Positions 5,901 to 11,394 of a stretch of 11,394 nt of DNA are shown piece after piece. Made by a program: the position numbers and the translations under genes. The notes below the pieces were generated by a model. The model ran no database searches. It was not told where the DNA came from and worked only from the letters and a program-made list of their open reading frames with translations. How positions within the stretch are numbered: position 1 is the first letter of the stretch; each line of letters starts with the position of its first letter. The DNA is from Flavobacteriaceae bacterium. Lineage in GTDB: Bacteria > Bacteroidota > Bacteroidia > Flavobacteriales > Flavobacteriaceae. The stretch lies in contig JAGLKH010000309.1 of NCBI GenBank assembly GCA_023141985.1, positions 1 through 11,394 of the forward strand, written 5' to 3'.

Positions 5901-5945
5901 CTGATTATAAAGGTATATGGTTTTCATTAACATTAATCCTAATGT

Positions 5946-6419
5946 CTATCGATGATGATAAGGTTCATTTCGTAAAATTGTAAAACCACGGTACAATTGT
6001 TCTATAAAAAATAAACGTACCATTTGATGCGAAAATGTCATTTTGGAGAGTGAGAGTTTTCCTTGTGCTTTTTTATATACGTCTTGCGAAAAACCATAAG
6101 GACCACCAATAACAAAGACCAATTGTTTAATGCCGGAATTCATATGTTTTTGTAGGTAATTAGAAAACAAAACAGAATCTAACTGTTTCCCGTTTTCGTC
6201 TAATAAAATCAAAACATCAGTTGATTTAATTTGATGTAAAATAAGTTCGCCTTCTTTTTGTTTTTGTTGTTCCTTACTTAAATTTTTAGAATTTTTTAAG
6301 TCAGGAATAATTTCAAAATTAAACTTTATATAAAACCCAAGACGTTTTTTGTAGTCTTCTATAAGTTGCTGTAGTGGTGCATTATCGGTTTTACCTATGG
6401 CAAGGAGTTTTATTGTCAT
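5946..6419 (-). CDS. rlmH: 23S rRNA (pseudouridine1915-N3)-methyltransferase RlmH
   Basis: This 157-residue SPOUT-class methyltransferase transfers a methyl group from S-adenosylmethionine to N3 of pseudouridine 1915 in helix 69 of 23S rRNA, acting on assembled 70S ribosomes. Family features are complete: N-terminal IKLLAIGKT (3-11), LDENGK (73-78), the cofactor-binding knot segment FVIGGPYG (102-109), KLSLSKMTFSHQMVRLFFIEQLYRGFTIL, and the invariant C-terminal YHH (154-156) just before the stop. Length equals the E. coli enzyme (155) within two residues. It is divergent from nadC across 128 bp. A consensus -7 box lies 4 bp before the ATG, so the mRNA may lack a leader. Confidence 0.97.
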   Translation of the reverse strand: MTIKLLAIGKTDNAPLQQLIEDYKKRLGFYIKFNFEIIPDLKNSKNLSKEQQKQKEGELILHQIKSTDVLILLDENGKQLDSVLFSNYLQKHMNSGIKQLVFVIGGPYGFSQDVYKKAQGKLSLSKMTFSHQMVRLFFIEQLYRGFTILRNEPYHHR

Positions 6420-6423
6420 AAAA

Positions 6424-6431
6424 CAAAACTA
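6424..6431 (-). promoter_or_regulatory. -7 promoter box of rlmH, possibly leaderless
   Basis: The minus strand reads TAGTTTTG, an exact TAnnTTTG match, only 4 bp before the rlmH ATG at 6419. With the usual spacing, transcription would begin at or next to the A of the ATG. No TTTG lies at the expected -33 distance; the nearest is 12 bp away, which is too close. Confidence 0.4.
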
Positions 6432-6484
6432 CGTTTTTTAGCTCAAAGTAAGAAGATAGAAGCACGAAGCTTATCTATTTAGGA

Positions 6485-6511
6485 TTTGGAATTTTAAAAT
6501 TGAATACTTTG
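6485..6511 (+). promoter_or_regulatory. candidate promoter of the nadC operon
   Basis: TTTG (6485-6488) is followed after 16 bp by TACTTTG (6505-6511), one base short of the TAnnTTTG consensus. Transcription would start near 6516, giving about a 30-nt leader to the ATG at 6548. The fit is imperfect. If right, it excludes the in-frame TTG at 6500 as the start codon, since that lies upstream of the -7 box. Confidence 0.35.
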
Positions 6512-6547
6512 ATTTTCAATTCTTATTTTAGCAGTAAAGAAATATTA

Positions 6548-7405
6548 ATGATAAGTAAATCACAATTCGATAAAGAAATAGAATTAATTATCATCAATGC
6601 TATTCGAGAAGATGTTGGCGATGGGGACCATAGTTCAATGGCATGTATTCCTAAAACAGCGAAAGGCAAAGCAAAGCTATTGGTTAAAGATGATGGTGTA
6701 ATTGCAGGAGTTGAGTTTGCAAAACAAGTCTTTGCATATGTAGATAAACAGTTGACAGTAAAAACACTTATTGAAGACGGTTCTAAAGTAAAATATGGAG
6801 ATATTGTGTTTTATGTAGAGGGAGCATCGCAATCTATTTTAAAAGCTGAGCGTATAGTTCTTAATGCCATGCAACGTATGAGTGCTATTGCTACTAAAAC
6901 CAAAACTTTTGTGGATTTGTTGGAAGGTACAAAGACTAAAATTTTAGATACGCGTAAAACAACTCCAGGAATTCGTGCACTCGAAAAATGGGCAGTAAAA
7001 ATTGGAGGAGGAGAGAACCATAGATTTGCGTTGTATGATATGATTATGCTTAAAGATAACCATATCGATTTTGCAGGTGGAATCTCTAAAGCTATTGATT
7101 TAACCAAACAATATTTAAAAGATTCTAAAAAGGATTTAAAAATAATTGTTGAAGCAAGAAATCTCGAAGAGATTGAAGAGATATTGAAGAACAAAGGAGT
7201 GTATAGAATTTTAATAGATAACTTTAACTTTAAAGACACTCGTAAAGCAGTGCAGCTAATAGGTAAGCAGTGTTTAACAGAATCCTCAGGAGGAATTAAC
7301 GAACATACAATAAGACAATATGCCGAATGTGGTGTTGATTATATTTCAAGTGGTGCATTAACACATTCAGTTTATAATATGGATTTAAGTTTAAAAGCAG
7401 TTTAG
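6548..7405 (+). CDS. nadC: nicotinate-nucleotide pyrophosphorylase (quinolinate phosphoribosyltransferase)
   Basis: This enzyme makes nicotinate mononucleotide, CO2 and pyrophosphate from quinolinate and PRPP, the step where de novo NAD synthesis enters the pyridine nucleotide pool. From the ATG at 6548 it has 285 residues, the normal length. Visible family motifs are EDVGDGDHSS (21-30), AERIVLNAMQRMSAIAT (100-116), DTRKTTPGIR (134-143), KIGGGENHRF (151-160), LKDNH (168-172), then EARN, LIDNF and SSGGI with SSGAL near the C-terminus, which build the substrate-binding barrel. The open frame extends upstream to a TTG at 6500, but those 16 residues are hydrophobic and unlike the family and overlap the likely promoter, so the ATG is preferred. 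It leads a tight operon: one base separates its stop from the next start. nadA and nadB are not in the window. Confidence 0.96.
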   Translation: MISKSQFDKEIELIIINAIREDVGDGDHSSMACIPKTAKGKAKLLVKDDGVIAGVEFAKQVFAYVDKQLTVKTLIEDGSKVKYGDIVFYVEGASQSILKAERIVLNAMQRMSAIATKTKTFVDLLEGTKTKILDTRKTTPGIRALEKWAVKIGGGENHRFALYDMIMLKDNHIDFAGGISKAIDLTKQYLKDSKKDLKIIVEARNLEEIEEILKNKGVYRILIDNFNFKDTRKAVQLIGKQCLTESSGGINEHTIRQYAECGVDYISSGALTHSVYNMDLSLKAV

Positions 7406-7406
7406 G

Positions 7407-8342
7407 ATGATTAAACCAATAGAAGATAAGCTCAGTAAAATTCCAGTTGTAAATGTTTTAGTTGCATTTCTAAAGAAGATAAAATTGCCTGGTCTTGAAG
7501 GCTTATCGCTTTACGATTTACTTGAAATGTATGTTATAGGTATTGTAAAAGGAGCTTTAACATCACGTGCCGGAGCCATTGCATTTAGTTTTTTTACTGC
7601 TATTTTTCCGTTTTTAATGTTTGTATTAATACTTATACCATACATACCAATAGATAATTTTCAAACTGAATTTTTAGTATTTTTAGAGTCATTCTTACCT
7701 CCAAACACCTCAGATTTTTTTATCAAAAATATTTTTGAAGATATCGAGAGTACAAATAGAGGAGGGCTGTTGTCTTCAGTATTTTTATTGTCAATTTTAC
7801 TAATGGCTAATGGCGTGAGTGCAGTATTTTCCGGATTTGAATATTCGTATCACACACAGTTAAATCGAAGTATTTTTAAACAGTATTTATATGCGACAGG
7901 TGTGGCGATAATATTGGCATTATTAGTAATTGTTACAGTTATTGTTTTAGGTTATTTTGAAATATATGTTATACAAAACCTTGAAAAAAGCGGTTATATA
8001 AAAGAAGCCCAGGGACAAACCGGAATTCTAATTGCTAAAAACTTGTTTTTTATAGTAATGATTTATTTAGTAACTGCAACGCTTTATTATTTTGGCACTA
8101 AAGAAGGAAGGTATTCAAAGTTCTTTTCAATTGGTGCTTTGTTCACCACCTTATTAATAATGCTAACTTCTTATTTATTTGGAATATACATTGAAAATTT
8201 TTCACAGTATAATGAGCTTTATGGTTCAATAGGAGCACTCTTAATTTTGCTGTTATACATTTGGTTAAACTCTAATATTTTATTGCTTGGTTTTGAACTA
8301 AATGCATCTTTAAATCGTTTAAAAAAGAAAACTAAGTTGTAA
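7407..8342 (+). CDS. YihY/BrkB family inner-membrane protein
   Basis: This 311-residue polytopic membrane protein belongs to the YihY/virulence factor BrkB family (once misnamed ribonuclease BN). The cytoplasmic N-terminus (about 1-50) is followed by the family signature GALTSRAGAIAFSFFTAIFPF (49-69) opening the first membrane helix. About six helices are visible: roughly 54-80, 118-138, 161-188, 207-229, 237-262 and 269-297. The C-terminal signature YGSIGALLILLLYIWLNSNILLLGFELNA is intact, and a lysine-rich tail ends the protein. The biochemical function of the family is unsettled; transport or envelope roles have been suggested. Translation is probably coupled to nadC (1-bp gap) and to the next gene, whose ATG overlaps the final base of this stop codon (TAATG). 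Confidence 0.93.
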   Translation: MIKPIEDKLSKIPVVNVLVAFLKKIKLPGLEGLSLYDLLEMYVIGIVKGALTSRAGAIAFSFFTAIFPFLMFVLILIPYIPIDNFQTEFLVFLESFLPPNTSDFFIKNIFEDIESTNRGGLLSSVFLLSILLMANGVSAVFSGFEYSYHTQLNRSIFKQYLYATGVAIILALLVIVTVIVLGYFEIYVIQNLEKSGYIKEAQGQTGILIAKNLFFIVMIYLVTATLYYFGTKEGRYSKFFSIGALFTTLLIMLTSYLFGIYIENFSQYNELYGSIGALLILLLYIWLNSNILLLGFELNASLNRLKKKTKL

Positions 8343-8767
8343 TGAGAAGATCGGTGTTTCTGTTTTTGGTATTTATTGTATCGTTTTCGGTATCTTCCCA
8401 AAGCATATTTGGAAAATGGAAAACCGTTGATGGAGAAACAGGAGAAGAGAAATCTATCGTAGAAATTTATGAAGAAAAAGGAAAAATTTTTGGGAAAGTT
8501 GTAGATATTCTGAATCCAAAAGATAGAGATGCCTTATGTAATAAGTGTAAAGGAGATGAATATAATACACCGGTAATGGGCCTGGTTTTAATAAAGCTGA
8601 TGCAAAAAGCAGGTAGGTATTATAAAGGAGGAACTATTTTTGATCCAGAGCGAGGAAAAAAATATAGATGCAGATTAAAAGTCGACAAAGAAAACCCGGA
8701 CATTTTGCAGGTACGTGGATATATTTCTTTTTTATATGCATCACAATATTGGGTTCGAGTAAAATAA
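8342..8767 (+). CDS. secreted DUF2147 domain protein
   Basis: This 141-residue protein has an N-terminal signal peptide (MRRS, hydrophobic VFLFLVFIVSFSVSS, likely cleavage near residue 19) followed by a complete DUF2147 domain. The family pattern is clear: FGKWKTVDGETGEEKSIVEIYEE (about 23-45), GKIFGKVVDI, a C-x2-C pair in ALCNKCKGDEY (about 64-74), the YYKGGTIFDPERGKKYRCRLKVD segment, and VRGYISFLYASQYWVRV at the end. The two cysteines may form a disulfide or bind metal in the periplasm. The family is common in Bacteroidota and Proteobacteria and has no established function. Its ATG overlaps the previous stop by one base (TAATG), which fixes the start and implies translational coupling in the nadC operon. 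Confidence 0.93.
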   Translation: MRRSVFLFLVFIVSFSVSSQSIFGKWKTVDGETGEEKSIVEIYEEKGKIFGKVVDILNPKDRDALCNKCKGDEYNTPVMGLVLIKLMQKAGRYYKGGTIFDPERGKKYRCRLKVDKENPDILQVRGYISFLYASQYWVRVK

Positions 8768-8804
8768 TAAATTATAATTATATAAACATTTTACCTTTCC
8801 TTAG

Positions 8805-8894
8805 AAAATAGACATTTTATTAAATCGGACTGAGGGAATCTATTTTATAAATTTTTCATTTTTGTTTCTCTACTATAAAAATGAAAAAATTTAT
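8805..8894. repeat. two adjacent inverted repeats between DUF2147 gene and priA
   Basis: The first pair is AAAATAGA (8805-8812) with TCTATTTT (8839-8846), 8 bp around a 26-nt loop. Immediately adjoining it is a longer pair, 8847-8863 with 8877-8894, 17 bp with one bulged A and a 13-nt loop, almost entirely A-T. The right arm ends 14 bp before the priA ATG. They may fold to end the nadC-operon transcript, though no U-run follows the second stem, or flank the priA promoter as binding sites. Confidence 0.45.
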
Positions 8895-8895
8895 G

Positions 8896-8903
8896 TAGGT
8901 TTG
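8896..8903 (+). promoter_or_regulatory. -7 promoter box of priA, possibly leaderless
   Basis: TAGGTTTG exactly matches TAnnTTTG and ends 5 bp before the priA ATG at 8909, so transcription from it would start at or beside the start codon. No TTTG is seen at the matching -33 distance, and read-through from the nadC operon is an alternative source of priA mRNA. Confidence 0.4.
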
Positions 8904-8908
8904 AAGTA

Positions 8909-11365
8909 ATGCAGTATTTTATAGATGTCATACTTCCAATTCCTATCGAACGCCTTTTTACGTATAGTATAACAAGAGCAGAATTCGAATATATAAAACC
9001 GGGAATGCGAGTTGCCGTGCCTTTTGGAAAAAGTAAGATTTATACAGCATTGGTGCATAATGCACATCAAAATCCGCCACAAGTTTATGAAGCAAAGGCA
9101 ATTCATCAAATTTTAGACGAATATCCAATTGTAACTAAATATCAAATCAAGTTATGGTCTTGGATTGCTGAATATTATATGTGTACATTGGGAGATGTAT
9201 TACGTGCAGCTTTGCCAAGCGCATTTTTACTGGAGAGTGAGACTATAATTAGCTTAAACGATTCTAATACTATTATCGATTCACAGTTAAAAGATGATGA
9301 GTTTTTAGTGTATGAAGCATTGCACTATCAATCAGCTTTAAAAGTAAATGAAATTAGTAACATCATAGATAAAAATAATATTCTCCCGGTTTTAAAACGC
9401 TTATTAGAAAAGAAAGCTATTACTGTAAAAGAAGAGATCTTTGAAAAATACAAGCCCAAATTAATTAGATATGTAAAGTTGAATGTTAATTATTCTTCAG
9501 ATGAAGCCTTGCAACAATTATTAGAGGATTTAACTAGAGCACCAAAACAAAGTGCTGTGATTATGTCATTATTTTCTTTGTCTGTAAATACTACCAAGCC
9601 AATAAAAGTTTCAGAATTAAAAGCAAAAAGCAAAGCATCTTCAGCGCAAATTAAAGCACTTATTGATAAACAAATTATAGAAGAATATTTCATTCAAACC
9701 GATAGAATACAATATTCAGGAACGGAAAAAGAATCTATTAAAGCCTTAAATAAGTATCAAGAAAATACTTTAACTGACATAATTCAATCATTTAATAAAC
9801 ATAATGTTACATTACTTTTTGGTGTTACGTCTTCTGGAAAAACAGAGCTCTACGTAAAGCTAATTGATGCCGCTATAAAATCTGGAAAACAGGTCTTGTA
9901 TTTGGTGCCGGAGATTGCGCTTACTACGCAATTAGTAAATCGTTTGCAAAATTATTTTGGCGAACAAGTTTCTGTCTATCATTCTAAATATTCATTAAAT
10001 GAACGTGTTGAGGTTTGGAATAATGTGTTAGAAAATTCTGATAAAGCAAAAATTATTTTAGGTGCCAGGTCTTCAGTATTTTTGCCTTTTAATGGTTTAG
10101 GATTAGTTATTATTGATGAAGAACATGAGCAATCTTACAAACAATTTGATCCAGCACCACGTTATCACGCTAGAGACACAGCAATTGTGCTGGCTAGTTT
10201 GTTTAATGCTAAAACCCTTTTAGGTTCTGCTACACCAAGTATAGAAAGTTTTTTTAATGCTACTAAAGCCGATAAATATGGCTTTGCTGAACTTAATAGA
10301 CGTTACAATGATGTTTTGATGCCAGAAATTGAATTGGTAGATATTAAAGATAAGCATAAGCGTAAACGAATGAAAGGTCATTTTAGTGATAGATTAATTG
10401 CCGAAATGACTGAAACTTTACAAGAAGATCAGCAAATTATCTTGTTTCAAAATCGTCGTGGATTTTCACCAATTGTTGAATGTAATACTTGCGGACATTC
10501 CCCACAATGTCCTAATTGTGATGTGAGTTTAACCTATCACCAATTTAAAAATCAACTGCGATGTCATTATTGCGGTTATAATATGAGTATGCTGCAAAAT
10601 TGTTTGGCTTGTGGTAGTGTAGATTTGGATAGCAAGGGTTTTGGTACAGAACAGATAGAAGAAGAGGTAAAGGTGCTTTTTCCTAACTATAAAGTTGGAA
10701 GAATGGATTTAGATACAACAAGAGGAAAATATGGTTACGAAAAAATAATTACTGCTTTTGAGCAAAATGATATTGATATTTTAGTTGGTACACAAATGTT
10801 AACCAAAGGCTTAGATTTTAGAAATGTAAAACTAGTTGGCATAATGAATGCAGATAATATGCTTAATTTTCCTGATTTTAGAGCACATGAGCGTAGTTTT
10901 CAATTAATGCTACAAGTTGCAGGTAGGGCAGGCAGAACAGCCGAAAGAGGTAAGGTTTTAATTCAGACGTATAATCCATATCATAAAATCCTTCAGCAGG
11001 TCTCGAATAATGATTATGTATCCATGTTTAAAGAACAATTAGATGAACGTTATAATTATAAATATCCACCAATTTATAGGTTGATTAAGATTACACTAAA
11101 ACATAAAGATTATAATAGAGTAAACACAGGAGCTGATTGGTTGGCGAAATCGCTAAAACAAATATTTAGAACCAATGTTTTGGGACCCGAATTTCCGCCA
11201 GTATCGAGAATTAGAAATCAATACAACAAAAATATCTTAATAAAAATTCCAGAAAAGCAGTCGTTATTAAAAACTAAAGAGGCTATTCTTAAAGTAAAAA
11301 ACAGCTTCTTTAGTATAAAAGAATTTCGATCAATTAGATTAATTCTGAATGTCGATAATTATTAG
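8909..11365 (+). CDS. priA: primosomal protein N' (replication restart helicase PriA)
   Basis: PriA is a 3'-5' superfamily 2 DNA helicase that recognises stalled or collapsed replication forks and reloads the replisome. The 818-residue protein has the full domain order. The N-terminal 3'-end-binding domain (about 1-100) opens with FIDVILPIPIERLFTY. A winged-helix-like linker follows (about 125-265). The helicase core has Walker A GVTSSGKT (305-312), DEEH (403-406) and GSATPS (439-444). Eight cysteines at 525, 528, 534, 537, 552, 555, 565 and 568 form the two-zinc module. GTEQIEEEV, GTQMLTKGLDF (627-637) and QVAGRAGR (669-676) follow, then the C-terminal domain. It is longer than the E. coli protein (732), mostly in the linker. 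No zinc ligand or ATPase residue is missing. The gene is complete; 29 bp with no recognisable feature remain after its stop. Confidence 0.97.
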   Translation: MQYFIDVILPIPIERLFTYSITRAEFEYIKPGMRVAVPFGKSKIYTALVHNAHQNPPQVYEAKAIHQILDEYPIVTKYQIKLWSWIAEYYMCTLGDVLRAALPSAFLLESETIISLNDSNTIIDSQLKDDEFLVYEALHYQSALKVNEISNIIDKNNILPVLKRLLEKKAITVKEEIFEKYKPKLIRYVKLNVNYSSDEALQQLLEDLTRAPKQSAVIMSLFSLSVNTTKPIKVSELKAKSKASSAQIKALIDKQIIEEYFIQTDRIQYSGTEKESIKALNKYQENTLTDIIQSFNKHNVTLLFGVTSSGKTELYVKLIDAAIKSGKQVLYLVPEIALTTQLVNRLQNYFGEQVSVYHSKYSLNERVEVWNNVLENSDKAKIILGARSSVFLPFNGLGLVIIDEEHEQSYKQFDPAPRYHARDTAIVLASLFNAKTLLGSATPSIESFFNATKADKYGFAELNRRYNDVLMPEIELVDIKDKHKRKRMKGHFSDRLIAEMTETLQEDQQIILFQNRRGFSPIVECNTCGHSPQCPNCDVSLTYHQFKNQLRCHYCGYNMSMLQNCLACGSVDLDSKGFGTEQIEEEVKVLFPNYKVGRMDLDTTRGKYGYEKIITAFEQNDIDILVGTQMLTKGLDFRNVKLVGIMNADNMLNFPDFRAHERSFQLMLQVAGRAGRTAERGKVLIQTYNPYHKILQQVSNNDYVSMFKEQLDERYNYKYPPIYRLIKITLKHKDYNRVNTGADWLAKSLKQIFRTNVLGPEFPPVSRIRNQYNKNILIKIPEKQSLLKTKEAILKVKNSFFSIKEFRSIRLILNVDNY

Positions 11366-11394
11366 TGAAACTCAATTTACAGAAGTCTGAAAGA

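Noticed and set aside
6500..6547. N-terminal extension of nadC from a TTG codon
   Set aside because: The extra 16 residues do not resemble NadC proteins, TTG is a rarer start, and the codon lies inside the probable promoter. The ATG at 6548 gives the normal family length.
6811..7239. 142-codon minus-strand open frame
   Set aside because: It lies antisense inside nadC, whose motifs explain the sequence fully; the antisense product has no recognisable features.
1..11394. CRISPR array, toxin-antitoxin pair, defence cluster, prophage, tRNA or rRNA gene
   Set aside because: No spaced direct repeats, no paired small regulatory genes, no defence-type domains and no RNA-gene sequence were recognised; the genes are mainly conserved housekeeping genes.

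Overview
The window is AT-rich chromosomal DNA that looks like a marine or soil Flavobacteriia member (Bacteroidota), probably Flavobacteriaceae. Supporting signs are start codons without Shine-Dalgarno sequences but with A-rich leaders, several matches to the Bacteroidota promoter pattern (-33 TTTG / -7 TAnnTTTG), a secreted protein with a CarboxypepD_reg-like domain, and the gene order rlmH / nadC - yihY - DUF2147 - priA. The taxonomic call is inference from these traits; no rRNA gene is present.

Layout. 108-485 (+) is a small VOC/glyoxalase-fold protein, convergent with 491-1273 (-), an exported protein with a CarboxypepD_reg-like N-terminal domain. 1363-3192 (-) is a DEAD-box RNA helicase with a DbpA-type RNA-binding domain and an Arg/Gly/Ser-rich tail. 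Its roughly 100-nt leader (3193-3300) can form two mutually exclusive stem structures. 3301-3619 is gene-free: it holds the helicase promoter region, a G+C-richer repeat-like block (about 3349-3498) and a strong palindrome (3536-3556). 3620-4195 (-) is the house-cleaning nucleotidase RdgB/HAM1, divergent from 4318-4872 (+), an SGNH/GDSL hydrolase, which is followed by 4961-5260 (+), a short ribosome hibernation factor. A 139-bp element with perfect 23-bp terminal inverted repeats (5280-5418) lies between that gene and the convergent 5431-5826 (-), an unassigned four-helix membrane protein. 5946-6419 (-) is rlmH, divergent from a tight operon nadC (6548-7405), yihY/BrkB-like (7407-8342) and a DUF2147 secreted protein (8342-8767). 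priA (8909-11365) ends the window.

Functional picture. Most genes are housekeeping: RNA remodelling (helicase), rRNA methylation (RlmH), ribosome dormancy (HPF), nucleotide-pool sanitation (RdgB), NAD synthesis (NadC) and replication restart (PriA). I see no transposase gene, phage genes, CRISPR array, toxin-antitoxin pair, defence island or tRNA/rRNA gene, and no convincing undescribed multi-gene system. The points worth a second look are in the non-coding DNA: the helicase leader, the 5280-5418 palindromic element, the repeat-like block at 3349-3498, and -7 boxes set so close to the rlmH and priA start codons that those mRNAs may be leaderless.
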